DNA of 64,000 nt from Aurantibacter crassamenti (GCF_016811105.1 NZ_JAFBGM010000001.1:2050126-2114125); one strand, 5' to 3'. Positions 8,034 through 17,346 are shown, counted from the stretch's first letter. Made by a program: numbers and translations. The notes: generated from the letters alone by a model not told the origin.

Positions 8034-10551
8034 AGTTAAGATTTGGCGTTAAGCCAAGTGAGGTGCTTTTAATGGTTTCAATTTCACCAGCGTCATCAAT
8101 TCTATAATATGAGTCTAATACATTTAAACGATTCGTGAAATTTATGACCGAAATGCCAAGAGATGATTTAAAATTTCTGTTCGATTTAAAATTATAAATA
8201 GCAGAAGCATCAGCCCTGAAATACGTTGGAAGCCTATTACTGTTGGCTGGTTGATAATTTATACTTGCCGGAAAAAACGTGCTATCAATTGGGTTGTCAG
8301 CATCTGGTTGTGTAAAGGGTTTGCCGCTTCTATAGTTAATACCTAAACTCATTTTTAAATTGTGTAGCGTATAAGATCCAGCTAAAGTTAAATTGTGCCG
8401 TACATCTAGGTTGTTCGGAAATTTAGGTGGTACCACACCATCAAAAGTATAATCATTAATGTTATACGTATAACTTAACCATGCACTATAATCTTGGGCT
8501 CTTTTATTTATAAGAAATTCAGCTCCTTTTATATCATATTTACCAAGTTGACCATTGAATTGATTTTGATTTTGAAAACCTTGTGTAGAAGTACTAATTC
8601 CGTCAACTTGTTTGTAAAAAGCTTCAAGACCTACATAAAGATTCTCTTCGTCATAATTCAAACCAATTGATCCCTGTTTGCTTTTTGTTACAGGTAGGGT
8701 AGTGCCATCAGAAAGTATCCATCGTCTTTTTTCAATTCCGAAAAAATTTTGTTCTAAATCAATTACCTGATTTATTGCTTGACTTTTAAATTCACCTTGA
8801 ACCTCAATTTTAAAATTATTAGCAAAAGAATAATTCATATTTAATCTAGGTTCAATTATTGTTTCGGAGAAAGTGTCAATATTGTTGAAATAATTTATTC
8901 GAGCCCCAACATTTGTAAAACATTTTTTGTCTTTAGAGCTAAAGGTAACTTCACTGAATAGGGCATGTTTTTCAAGCACATCTAGTATTGAACTTTCAAA
9001 GAGTGGCTGATTTACAAAGGTCTCATTAAGAATTCCAGTTTCATTAAACTCATACCCATTACTCCATAATACGTTTGACTTAAGCTTGTATTTTGATTCT
9101 AGTTTTAGAGTGTTTTCGAGAACTTTATTGTTTTGTAAAAGCTGTTGCATGCCATTGTTTATGGCGGTATTTCTAGCATTTAATTTATATTGCGATTGAT
9201 AAATATTTAAGTTGGTCGTGAATTTATCCGTCCATTTGCTTTCAAGATTTGCGCCAAATGATAGATTGTATTGGTCTAAAACGCTATTTGTGTTAGTCGT
9301 ATTCATATTATTCGTTTCAGAATAATCAAGCCTATTATTTGTGTTTATAAGACTAAATCTTAATTTTTGATTTTCATTTATATCATAAATAACTTTAGCA
9401 GTAAAATCATAGAAATAAAAGTTCTCATCACTTTCAATAGCATCACTATCTTGAAAAACTCGATCACGAAAACGACCATAAGTGCCGGTGTCAAAAAAAT
9501 CGGTTAATGATCTACGGGCTGAAAATTGAATGGCTAATTTGTCTGATATAGGAAGCTGTCCAAAAACATCGGCATTAATAAGATTTATACCAGCACCACC
9601 CGTGAATTGTTCTTCAATTCTGTTAATTGTATGCATATCAATAATACCGCTAACACCACCACCATAAGCTGCACTGGATCCATTTTTTATAACGTTAACT
9701 TTGTCAGTTAAATAAGGATTGAAAGCAGAAATTAACCCGAAGAAGTGACCCGATTGATACATTTTTATGCCATTCCACAAAATAAGATTTTGATCATTAG
9801 TTCCTCCACGTATATTGATATCAGAAACTGTTTCGTCTATACTTTTAATACCAGGTAATGCTTGAATAGTTTGAAGTACATCGGGTTCTATTTGACCTGG
9901 AAGAATTCCGAATTTTACAGGATTTATATTGATACTAGCATCAAATTGCCTTTTTATACCCGTAGTAAGAAATTTGTATACAACTACCTCTTCAAGTTGC
10001 TGGTACGTTACAGCGAGTAGTAATTTGGTGCACTCTTGTTGATTCATTAATTCTTCAGCAGTAACGAATAGTGTTTTAAAGCCAATATGTTTAATTTGAA
10101 GTACTGCAGTTCTAGGAATATTGGTAAATGCAAAATTACCTTCTAAATCTGTAACAGTTGTTTGGTTATTTTCTAAAACCTCTACGGTGGCGCCCATCAC
10201 TGTGTTTTGTTCAAAGTTGTCAAGTACAGTAGCACAGATGTCTATTAGACTACTTCTGCGTAATGCATAGTAGCGTTCATTGAGTTTTTGAATAGATATT
10301 TGTGTTTGATTCTGCAGGCTCTTGAGTATAGGCCCAAGGTTTATTTCAGTTGGCTCAATAATTTCTACTGACTGAATATTCGCGTCTGCATACGAGAACT
10401 TAATATTAAATTGATTCTCTAACTTCTGTAAATACGTGGTGAGGTAAACTTTTGATGCTGCTACTTCTTGCCCAATGGCAAATTGTACGAATAATAATGC
10501 CAATAGCGCAAGTAGTCTTCCGATACTATAATTACGGCATGTTTTCGGCAT
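8017..10551 (-). CDS. TonB-dependent receptor with STN signalling domain
   Basis: An 844-residue outer-membrane receptor. A signal peptide (about 1-27) is followed by an STN (secretin/TonB N-terminal) domain of the kind that touches FecR-type anti-sigma factors, a carboxypeptidase-like regulatory (CarboxypepD_reg) domain, a plug domain (LPGQIEPDVLQTIQALPGI, then DINIRGGTNDQNLILWNGI) and a 22-stranded barrel ending in a terminal Phe. Its start overlaps the end of the fecR gene by 20 bases, so the pair is translationally coupled. It probably imports and senses one external ligand and signals through FecR to the ECF sigma factor. The ligand is unknown; the adjacent lipoproteins are candidates for a partner. 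Confidence 0.9.
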   Translation of the reverse strand: MPKTCRNYSIGRLLALLALLFVQFAIGQEVAASKVYLTTYLQKLENQFNIKFSYADANIQSVEIIEPTEINLGPILKSLQNQTQISIQKLNERYYALRRSSLIDICATVLDNFEQNTVMGATVEVLENNQTTVTDLEGNFAFTNIPRTAVLQIKHIGFKTLFVTAEELMNQQECTKLLLAVTYQQLEEVVVYKFLTTGIKRQFDASININPVKFGILPGQIEPDVLQTIQALPGIKSIDETVSDINIRGGTNDQNLILWNGIKMYQSGHFFGLISAFNPYLTDKVNVIKNGSSAAYGGGVSGIIDMHTINRIEEQFTGGAGINLINADVFGQLPISDKLAIQFSARRSLTDFFDTGTYGRFRDRVFQDSDAIESDENFYFYDFTAKVIYDINENQKLRFSLINTNNRLDYSETNNMNTTNTNSVLDQYNLSFGANLESKWTDKFTTNLNIYQSQYKLNARNTAINNGMQQLLQNNKVLENTLKLESKYKLKSNVLWSNGYEFNETGILNETFVNQPLFESSILDVLEKHALFSEVTFSSKDKKCFTNVGARINYFNNIDTFSETIIEPRLNMNYSFANNFKIEVQGEFKSQAINQVIDLEQNFFGIEKRRWILSDGTTLPVTKSKQGSIGLNYDEENLYVGLEAFYKQVDGISTSTQGFQNQNQFNGQLGKYDIKGAEFLINKRAQDYSAWLSYTYNINDYTFDGVVPPKFPNNLDVRHNLTLAGSYTLHNLKMSLGINYRSGKPFTQPDADNPIDSTFFPASINYQPANSNRLPTYFRADASAIYNFKSNRNFKSSLGISVINFTNRLNVLDSYYRIDDAGEIETIKSTSLGLTPNLNFRISF

Positions 10552-11443
10552 AGAAGAGCACTTTTGTCCCTTCTAATTTAATCTTTAATTGCGAAGGAAC
10601 GCTTATGCTTTGTAACGCTAGATTTATATCGGTATTGCTAAAGGTGCCTGTAAATAACTGATCTAAATTAATGTCTTGAGTTTTTACGGTGATATTATGT
10701 TGTCTTTCAAATTCATCTAGCACATATTTCAACGGAATACTCTTGAATGTACTTTCTTTATCTATCCACGAAGGATGACCATTTTTAATAGCATCAAGAT
10801 TAGTGATTTTACCATTTATGGCTAAAAATGAATTTCCGGCAGGTAACTTTGTTTCTTTGCCGTCATAAATTACACTTACCAAGCCTTCATAACAAGATAC
10901 TTCAAAATATCCTGCTCTATTTTCAACATTAAATTGTGTTCCTAAAACGGTAACCGAGCCGTTATCGGTAGCTACAGTAAATTTTTCGCCTTTCGCTACT
11001 TTAAAAAAGGCTTCACCATCAAGGTTGATGTTTCTTTTTTGATTCCAATTCTTTTCATCATATGAAATATTAGAATCGGCATTTAATACTATTTCTGAAT
11101 TATCAGGTAATGTTATCTCTTTATTCTCTGCAAATTGGGTTGTTATATTCTGGCCAAGAGTATTTACATAAAAATAAGAAGCAGCCAAAAGTAGAGCAAT
11201 GGCAGCTGCTACCTTAAAGAATTTCTTATAAGGACGCATGGCGATAACTTTTGGCTCAGTAGCCTTTGTTCTACTCTGAAAGTCAAGCAAAGCTTTGTCC
11301 ACGTTAAAATCGGGTGATTTTAAGTTATCAGTGGCAGCAACAATTTTCTGATAAGACTTATATTCTTCAGATTGCCTGAAAACTATTAACTCTTCTTCAG
11401 AAAGCTCATTGTTAAGCCATTTTGCTAAGTGATTTTCTTGCAT
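10532..11443 (-). CDS. FecR-family anti-sigma factor
   Basis: A 303-residue inner-membrane regulator. The N-terminal cytoplasmic part (residues 1-75) is the sigma-binding region, a single membrane segment lies at about 76-93 (FFKVAAAIALLLAASYFYV), and the periplasmic FecR domain follows (TLPDNSEIVLNADS, then GEAFFKVAKGEKFTV and GTQFNV). The C-terminal DUF4974-like unit, with PLKYVLDEFERQHNI, is typical of Bacteroidetes members. It sits between the sigma factor gene and the STN receptor in the usual FecI-FecR-FecA order, all on the minus strand. Confidence 0.93.
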   Translation of the reverse strand: MQENHLAKWLNNELSEEELIVFRQSEEYKSYQKIVAATDNLKSPDFNVDKALLDFQSRTKATEPKVIAMRPYKKFFKVAAAIALLLAASYFYVNTLGQNITTQFAENKEITLPDNSEIVLNADSNISYDEKNWNQKRNINLDGEAFFKVAKGEKFTVATDNGSVTVLGTQFNVENRAGYFEVSCYEGLVSVIYDGKETKLPAGNSFLAINGKITNLDAIKNGHPSWIDKESTFKSIPLKYVLDEFERQHNITVKTQDINLDQLFTGTFSNTDINLALQSISVPSQLKIKLEGTKVLFYAENMP

Positions 11444-11564
11444 TATTTCAAGCTTTATAATTTAATAACACCTAATTCAGTAAAAACCCTACTTTTTTCT
11501 TAATAGCTTCTCGTTACTATGAACTACTAGTAGCGCAAAAACATTGTTTAACAGCATATAAAAG

Positions 11565-12164
11565 CTAAATACCATCTATTTTTTCTCGTAATGATTTGAG
11601 TGCTAAGTGAATGCGTTTTTCTATAGCCTTGACGCTAACACCTTCCATTTCAGCTATTTCGGCATATTTTTTACCATCAATTCTGTTTAAAAGAAAAGTT
11701 GTGCGTTGATTTTCAGGTAAGGCATTTAATGCATTTTCAAGTTTTTCTTTGAATTCATTGCCCTCCATAATAAATTCAGGAGACTCATTGGTTGATTTTA
11801 AAGACTTGTCAGCATATTTCAATCGTACCTTTTCAGCTTTAAGAACATTAAGGTATAAGTTGTTAGCAACCGTATATAAAAATGATTTAGCTTTTTCGGG
11901 CGTAACTTTTGCACAGTTTTCCCATAACTTTACAAAAGCCTCTTGTACGGCATCGTTAGCCTTTTCTTCGTTTCCGAATTTATAATATATAAAGTTAAAA
12001 ACCGTTTTAGAATTACTTTTGAATACTGAATTAAATACAGATTCATTACATATATTGGTATTTGATTCGGTTTTCAATAGTTTGGTTTTTACCAAAGATA
12101 TTTTAAAATATTCGAAATACGGGTAGGGTATTTTCAATCCGTATTGTTTTAAGAGGGAATCCAC
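11565..12164 (-). CDS. ECF RNA polymerase sigma factor (FecI-like, sigma-70 family)
   Basis: Region 2 is seen around NFIYYKFGNEEKANDAVQ and EAFVKLWENC, and region 4 with its helix-turn-helix at YAEIAEMEGVSVKAIEKRIH. It should direct polymerase to the receptor operon and perhaps the divergent lipoprotein genes when FecR releases it. The frame gives 199 residues from the ATG at 12164, about 35 more than needed before region 2. That ATG is also only 9 bases from the divergent lipoprotein start, leaving no room for promoters. A start further in, possibly a non-ATG codon near residues 24-30, is more plausible; no internal ATG precedes region 2. Confidence 0.9.
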   Translation of the reverse strand: MDSLLKQYGLKIPYPYFEYFKISLVKTKLLKTESNTNICNESVFNSVFKSNSKTVFNFIYYKFGNEEKANDAVQEAFVKLWENCAKVTPEKAKSFLYTVANNLYLNVLKAEKVRLKYADKSLKSTNESPEFIMEGNEFKEKLENALNALPENQRTTFLLNRIDGKKYAEIAEMEGVSVKAIEKRIHLALKSLREKIDGI

Positions 12165-12173
12165 ATATTCTAA

Positions 12174-13937
12174 ATGGCTATGAGAGAGATTTTTAAAAGT
12201 GTTTTGTACTTCGGCATATTAGTCCTTGTGCTTGCATTTGCCTCTTGTCAAAAAGAAAATCATATAGAGCCACCAGCGGAAGAACAAAATTCTATGTCCG
12301 TAAGTTCTTCGACCACAAACCTTATAGCCCGTACCGTATCAAATGATGGATCGTGGGATAATATCATTGACAAATCCAGTTGTTTTGATATTAATTTTCC
12401 ATATCGTGTTGCAATAAACGGAATTGAATTTACAATAGACTCTCAAGAGAATCTTCAGCAAATTGAAGAGAGTTTTGACGCTGTTGACACTGATGAAGAT
12501 TATCTTGAAATTATGTTTCCGGTGACAATCACCATGAGTGATTATGTTGAAGTAACGATAAATAACAACGAAGATTTACAAACTGCCACCAAACAATGTG
12601 TAGAAGGTGGAGCTGATGATAACATTGAATGCCTTGATATAGTTTACCCAGTTACCTTTTATAAATTTGAAACTAACGTACAAACACTTCAGAGCTATAT
12701 GCTTCAGAGTGATTTTGAACTTAGTCGGTTTTTGGCTGGTATGGGTGACAATGATAGGCTGAGTATAGAATTTCCAATTTCATTTGTAATGTATGACGGC
12801 ACAATAGAAGTTGTAAATACACTTGAAGAATTAACTGCAACTATTACGAGTGCTATAGATAGTTGTGATGAAGACGATGACAATGATCATAATGATGATG
12901 ATTTTACTAAAGAAAGCCTAGATGAGCTTTTGGTCAAATGCCCTTGGACAATTCATGAATTTGAGAAGAATGCTGAAAATCAAATAGCACAGTATAAAGA
13001 ATATACTCTTGTGTTTTATATTAATGGTACGATAAAAGCTACAGATAAAGCTGGTAATGTTGTAGAAGGCGAATGGAATTCAAGCGTTGTAGACTATAAT
13101 TTACAAGTATCAATTCACTTTGATGATTTTCATGATTTCAACAAGGTATGGTCTGTATATGAGATTAAGCAGGGCAAGATTAAATTCTTTACAGAAGATC
13201 ACAGTAAGGTGATACTAGTAACGGATTGTGATTTAGAAGTACCTGTTTCAAATCCATTGAGGGAAGTGCTTTTGCAATGCGAGTGGGTTATCAATAGAGT
13301 AACTGCTGAAAATCAAATAAACAATAAGTTATTTGGATATAAGTTTCGCTTTAACGCGGATGGAACGGTAGCATTAAACAACGGAATTAGTAATTCTGAG
13401 GGAACATGGAAAGTTATCATAGATACTTATGATAAAATGAGTTTGGTCATTGTGATTGCTGATGAGCCAAGTGTAAGTTATCAGTGGCCCATAAAAAATA
13501 TTGATGAAGCTCGATTACATTTTGAAACTGAACAAGTAGATTATGAACTTATATTGCAACGCGTTTGTGAAGAAAATATTGATGACGATAACGTGTTGGA
13601 AGTTAGAGATGCTATGTTAAATGAGTATTGGCATGTGTACAGTTATACCAACAATCAACAAGAGTTAACTGCTCGTTTTGAAGGTGATTTAATTGATTTT
13701 TTAGAGAGTAATCAATTATCAATTTCTATAGGTCAAACATCGGTAGCTAATTCGGGTATTTGGCGAGTATTACGAAATTCTGAACACCAATTAATGATTT
13801 ACTTGAATTTTGGTAAAGAAAGTACATACACAGAACTAACTGCTGCCTGGGAGATCGTAAATTATTCTTCTAATTACCTTGAATTAAAAACATATAATAA
13901 AGATGGAACAATAAGCATATTAGAACTTCAGCAGTAA
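12174..13937 (+). CDS. Large lipoprotein with repeated lipocalin-like domains
   Basis: A 587-residue protein I cannot assign to a named family. It has a lipoprotein signal (LVLAFASC lipobox), with ATGs at 12174 and 12180. Residues about 50-230 hold three units with the pattern FP-x-x-hydrophobic-x(3-4)-G/V followed by an acidic helix (NFPYRVAIN, MFPVTITMS, EFPISFVMY). A very acidic linker, DSCDEDDDNDHNDDDF, follows. The second half is three lipocalin-like repeats, each beginning with a C/Y-x-W core (KCPWTIHEF, QCEWVINRV, EYWHVYSYT) and containing a G-x-W strand (VEGEWNSS, SEGTWKVI, NSGIWRVL). It is divergent from the ECF sigma gene, which suggests co-regulation. A surface or periplasmic ligand-binding role is inference. 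Confidence 0.6.
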   Translation: MAMREIFKSVLYFGILVLVLAFASCQKENHIEPPAEEQNSMSVSSSTTNLIARTVSNDGSWDNIIDKSSCFDINFPYRVAINGIEFTIDSQENLQQIEESFDAVDTDEDYLEIMFPVTITMSDYVEVTINNNEDLQTATKQCVEGGADDNIECLDIVYPVTFYKFETNVQTLQSYMLQSDFELSRFLAGMGDNDRLSIEFPISFVMYDGTIEVVNTLEELTATITSAIDSCDEDDDNDHNDDDFTKESLDELLVKCPWTIHEFEKNAENQIAQYKEYTLVFYINGTIKATDKAGNVVEGEWNSSVVDYNLQVSIHFDDFHDFNKVWSVYEIKQGKIKFFTEDHSKVILVTDCDLEVPVSNPLREVLLQCEWVINRVTAENQINNKLFGYKFRFNADGTVALNNGISNSEGTWKVIIDTYDKMSLVIVIADEPSVSYQWPIKNIDEARLHFETEQVDYELILQRVCEENIDDDNVLEVRDAMLNEYWHVYSYTNNQQELTARFEGDLIDFLESNQLSISIGQTSVANSGIWRVLRNSEHQLMIYLNFGKESTYTELTAAWEIVNYSSNYLELKTYNKDGTISILELQQ

Positions 13938-13986
13938 AATAGACCTTTAGTAAAACCATTTTTCGTTTAACCCAAATAACGCACAA

Positions 13987-14448
13987 ATGAGTAAAATAAA
14001 ACTTAACCTAGTTGCTATTATAGCGCTATTACTTGTGTCAAATTCTTGTGAAAAGAATGAAGACATAAAAGAAGAAAAAGTCACATCAGCTGACATTATA
14101 GATATTAAAGCAGTTGTAATGGCTGGTGATTGGAAGCTTTCATACTATTTTGATTCAGTGAATGATCAAACAAGTGATTTTGAGGCGTACACTTTTAATT
14201 TTAATGAGGGTGGAACATTAGGCGCTACAGATGGTAATAGTTCACTTTCTGGTGCTTGGCAGATTAAAACCGTTAGTACCGATGATGAAACTGATGAAGT
14301 CAATTTTAAAATACATTTTTCATCTTCAGAATTGTTAGAAAAATTGAGTGAAGATTGGCAGGTGAAAAAATATACGGATACTAAGATAGAATTGGAACAT
14401 ACGAATAGTGAAGATGCGGAAGTAATTTTACTCACATTCGAAAAGTAA
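13987..14448 (+). CDS. Small lipoprotein with one lipocalin-like domain
   Basis: A 153-residue lipoprotein (signal with LLVSNSC lipobox) that looks like a single-unit version of the repeats in the preceding gene: a W-K core strand (GDWKLSYYFD), a phenylalanine strand followed by GGTLGATDG, and a G-x-W strand (LSGAWQIK). It starts 49 bases after the larger lipoprotein and ends before a strong terminator, so the two probably form an operon. No function is known to me. The shared architecture suggests duplication of a small ligand-binding or structural domain. Confidence 0.6.
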   Translation: MSKIKLNLVAIIALLLVSNSCEKNEDIKEEKVTSADIIDIKAVVMAGDWKLSYYFDSVNDQTSDFEAYTFNFNEGGTLGATDGNSSLSGAWQIKTVSTDDETDEVNFKIHFSSSELLEKLSEDWQVKKYTDTKIELEHTNSEDAEVILLTFEK

Positions 14449-14485
14449 ATAAAACCGGAACCCTACTTATTGCCCCACACTAATG

Positions 14486-14516
14486 AAAAGCACGTGTATG
14501 ATACACGTGCTTTTTT
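14486..14516 (+). terminator. Strong rho-independent terminator after the lipoprotein pair
   Basis: GCACGTGTAT (14490-14499) pairs perfectly with ATACACGTGC (14501-14510), flanked by AAAA and followed by TTTTTT. The A tract on the left makes it potentially bidirectional. Confidence 0.9.
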
Positions 14517-14551
14517 AGTTGATATTTACCTAAGTTTCTCTGAGTTATTGT

Positions 14552-14559
14552 TAAATTTG
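14552..14559 (+). promoter_or_regulatory. Predicted -7 element upstream of ffh
   Basis: TAAATTTG matches the TAnnTTTG -7 consensus exactly and lies 25 bases before the ffh ATG. I do not see a convincing -33 TTG at the right distance. Confidence 0.35.
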
Positions 14560-14584
14560 TCTTTCTTCAAAATGTAACAAGACA

Positions 14585-15922
14585 ATGTTTGATAATTTAA
14601 GCGAAAAACTCGATAAAGCCTTACATGTACTCAAAGGGCATGGGCAGATTACCGAGATAAATGTAGCAGAAACAACAAAAGAGGTTCGTAGAGCCTTACT
14701 TGATGCCGATGTCAATTTTAAAATTGCAAAAGAATTTACCAATAGGGTAAAAGAGAAAGCATTAGGTCAAGATGTACTAACTACATTGCAACCAGGTCAA
14801 TTAATGGTCAAAATCGTTAAAGACGAATTGACTGAATTGATGGGTGGAGAGACAGAAGGAATTAATCTTTCAGGTAATCCTTCGATTATTTTAATGTCTG
14901 GTCTTCAAGGTTCTGGTAAAACCACTTTTTCTGGTAAATTGGCCAATTATCTTAAAACGAAGAAATCTAAGAAACCTTTATTGGTGGCTTGTGATGTGTA
15001 CAGGCCTGCTGCTATTGATCAATTACATGTTGTAGGTGAGCAAATTAGTGTTGAGGTATATTCAGATCGCGATAATAGTGATCCAGTAGCAATTGCTAAA
15101 GCTGGTATTGCTAAAGCAAAGGCTGAAGGGTTCAATGTTGTAATTGTTGATACCGCAGGTCGATTAGCAGTTGATGAAATGATGATGGCTGAAATTTCAG
15201 ACATTCATAAAGCAATAGAGCCACAAGAAACGCTGTTTGTTGTTGACTCAATGACTGGGCAAGATGCTGTAAATACGGCAAAAGCTTTTAATGATATCTT
15301 GAATTTTGACGGTGTTATTTTAACAAAGTTGGATGGTGATACTCGTGGTGGTGCGGCAATTTCAATTAAGTCAGTAGTTGATAAGCCAATTAAATTTATT
15401 GGTACCGGCGAGAAGATGGAGGCTATAGATGTCTTTCATCCCGATCGTATGGCTGATCGTATTCTTGGTATGGGTGATGTTATTTCACTTGTTGAACGAG
15501 CACAAGACCAGTTTGATGAAGAGGAAGCGCGAAAGATTCAGAAGAAAATTGCCAAAAATAAATTCGGTTTTGATGATTTCTTAAGCCAGATTCAACAGAT
15601 CAAGAAAATGGGGAATCTAAAAGACTTAATGGGTATGATTCCTGGTGCTGGTAAAGCTTTAAAAGGATTAGATATTGATGATGATGCATTCAAGCATATA
15701 GAAGCAATAATTCATTCAATGACCCCAGATGAGCGTGCAAATCCATCAAAATTAGATGTAAGTCGTAAAAAGCGAATTGCAAAAGGTAGTGGTCGTGAGG
15801 TGCAAGACGTCAATCAATTGTTGAAGCAGTTTGATCAGATGAGTAAAATGATGAAAATGATGCAAGGTGGCGGTGGTAAAAAGATGATGCAGATGATGGG
15901 CGGCATGAACGGAATGCGCTAA
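14585..15922 (+). CDS. ffh: Signal recognition particle GTPase (Ffh/SRP54)
   Basis: Binds signal sequences of nascent membrane proteins and, with SRP RNA and FtsY, targets ribosomes to the inner membrane. The N domain (about 1-95) is followed by the GTPase domain with the P-loop GLQGSGKTT at residues 106-114, then DTAGRLAVD and TKLDGDTRGGAA. The methionine-rich M domain (about 300-445) carries the RNA-binding helix and ends in a Gly/Met-rich tail. The 445-residue length is normal. It sits between two terminators with folD downstream. Confidence 0.97.
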   Translation: MFDNLSEKLDKALHVLKGHGQITEINVAETTKEVRRALLDADVNFKIAKEFTNRVKEKALGQDVLTTLQPGQLMVKIVKDELTELMGGETEGINLSGNPSIILMSGLQGSGKTTFSGKLANYLKTKKSKKPLLVACDVYRPAAIDQLHVVGEQISVEVYSDRDNSDPVAIAKAGIAKAKAEGFNVVIVDTAGRLAVDEMMMAEISDIHKAIEPQETLFVVDSMTGQDAVNTAKAFNDILNFDGVILTKLDGDTRGGAAISIKSVVDKPIKFIGTGEKMEAIDVFHPDRMADRILGMGDVISLVERAQDQFDEEEARKIQKKIAKNKFGFDDFLSQIQQIKKMGNLKDLMGMIPGAGKALKGLDIDDDAFKHIEAIIHSMTPDERANPSKLDVSRKKRIAKGSGREVQDVNQLLKQFDQMSKMMKMMQGGGGKKMMQMMGGMNGMR

Positions 15923-16040
15923 TTTTATTTATTTAGTTTTAAAAGAAAAAGAGTTGCTTTATAAAAGCAAGAAAAGATAAATTATTTAGATTGGTGTGTT
16001 TTTTAAATCCATATCAATTTTTAGCACCAATAAAGTTTGT

Positions 16041-16922
16041 ATGGAAATCTTAGACGGTAAAAAAATATCGAATCAAATAAAAGAAGAGATTGCAGCTGAA
16101 GTAGCTCAAATGAAAGAGCGAGGCGAAAAGGTGCCTCACCTAGCAGCAGTAATAGTGGGTAATGATGGTGCAAGTTTAACCTATGTTGGTAGTAAAGTAC
16201 GGTCATGTGAGCGTGTAGGTTTTGAATCAACAATGGTACGTTTGCCAAATACTACATCTGAGCAAGAATTATTAAAAAAGATTCATGAGCTAAATGCTGA
16301 TCCTAATATTGATGGATTTATTGTACAGCTTCCATTGCCTCCTCAAATAGATACGCAGCGCGTTTTAATGGCGGTAGACCCTGATAAAGATGTTGACGGT
16401 TTTCACCCAATGAACTTCGGTAAAATGGCTTTAGATATGAGTACATTTATACCTGCTACGCCATTTGGTATTTTAGAATTGCTAGAACGTTATAATGTAG
16501 AAACCCAAGGAAAACATACTGTAGTAATTGGTCGTAGTCATATAGTTGGTAGGCCGATGAGTATTTTAATGGGTCGAAAAAGCTTCCCAGGAAATTCTAC
16601 AGTTACTTTAACCCATAGTCGCACAAAAAACATCAGTCAAATTACAACACAGGCTGATATTATTATTTCAGCATTAGGTGTGCCAGGATTTCTAAAGGCA
16701 GAAATGGTAAAAGATGATGTTGTTATTATAGATGTGGGTATTACTAGAGTTCCTGACGAAACAAGAGAACGCGGTTATTATATTACTGGTGATGTTGACT
16801 TTGAAAATGTAAGTAAGAAGGCATCGTATATTACTCCAGTACCAGGTGGGGTAGGGCCAATGACAATTGCAATGTTGTTGAAAAATACGTTATTAGCAAG
16901 AGAGCGTCACCGCAATAAATAG
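16041..16922 (+). CDS. folD: Methylenetetrahydrofolate dehydrogenase / cyclohydrolase
   Basis: Bifunctional cytoplasmic enzyme interconverting 5,10-methylene-, 5,10-methenyl- and 10-formyl-tetrahydrofolate with NADP. From the ATG at 16041 it has 293 residues, the family norm; the frame is open further upstream to 15996, but that part (an SISIFSTN-like stretch) matches nothing in FolD, so the later ATG is preferred. The catalytic Tyr48 and Lys52 are in TYVGSKVRSC, followed by DGFIVQLPLPP, GRSHIVGRPMSILM and the signature PVPGGVGPMTIAMLL. Its 3' end is followed by a bidirectional terminator. Confidence 0.96.
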   Translation: MEILDGKKISNQIKEEIAAEVAQMKERGEKVPHLAAVIVGNDGASLTYVGSKVRSCERVGFESTMVRLPNTTSEQELLKKIHELNADPNIDGFIVQLPLPPQIDTQRVLMAVDPDKDVDGFHPMNFGKMALDMSTFIPATPFGILELLERYNVETQGKHTVVIGRSHIVGRPMSILMGRKSFPGNSTVTLTHSRTKNISQITTQADIIISALGVPGFLKAEMVKDDVVIIDVGITRVPDETRERGYYITGDVDFENVSKKASYITPVPGGVGPMTIAMLLKNTLLARERHRNK

Positions 16923-17122
16923 AATATGAAATAGTTTAATTGAAAAATAATAAAACCCGCATATTTGCGGGTTTTGTCTATTTTTAGAGTTGGATTTTCA
17001 ATTATGCTCTCAGGATTATCATTTGGCGTAAGTACATCTATATCTTCACTGTCATCATAATCACAACTACTCATAATTAATGTTGAAGCAAAAATTAAAC
17101 TGACTACTAAAATCTTTTTCAT
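16907..17122 (-). CDS. Small putative lipoprotein
   Basis: A 71-residue frame starting with a convincing lipoprotein signal: MKK, a hydrophobic core and an SSC lipobox (LIMSSCDYDD), then an acidic, Asn/Pro-rich stretch. I recognise no domain. The last ~25 codons read through the folD terminator hairpin and overlap the end of folD by 16 bases, and the C-terminus is oddly hydrophobic and aromatic. The N-terminal half therefore looks like a real gene, while the 3' end may have been lost or altered by a frameshift. Confidence 0.5.
   Translation of the reverse strand: MKKILVVSLIFASTLIMSSCDYDDSEDIDVLTPNDNPESIIENPTLKIDKTRKYAGFIIFQLNYFIFYLLR
16952..16975 (+). terminator. Bidirectional terminator after folD
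   Basis: CCCGCA (16956-16961) pairs with TGCGGG (16966-16971) around a TATT loop, with AAAA on the left and TTTT on the right. It can end folD on the plus strand; on the minus strand it lies inside the 3' part of the small lipoprotein frame. Confidence 0.8.
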
Positions 17123-17199
17123 AATGTTGAGGTTTAGTAAGTTGAGAATATTACATGTTAATTAATAACGGAATTAAGGTGTTTTTCTTATGTAAATAG

Positions 17200-17346
17200 T
17201 ATCGTGTAATTGAAAAATTAGCTGAATGGTATTATGTGCAAGGAAATAGGCCTATTCAATCACATAAAGTTGAGTTTAAAAAAAAATTAGAATTAGCGTA
17301 TTTGAAGCCAGGCAAGAAGAAGCAAGTAGTATTATTTTCAAAGTAG
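17200..17346 (+). pseudogene. Possible gene remnant upstream of the SDR gene
   Basis: In the 318-base gap between the small lipoprotein and the SDR gene, one frame stays open for 48 codons to a TAG at 17344-17346 and has a protein-like, Lys-rich composition (for example EKLAEWYYVQGNRPIQSH, then AYLKPGKKKQVVLFSK). There is no ATG and the frame is closed just upstream by a TAG at 17197. It looks like the C-terminal end of a lost gene, but I do not recognise the family and chance cannot be excluded. Confidence 0.3.
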
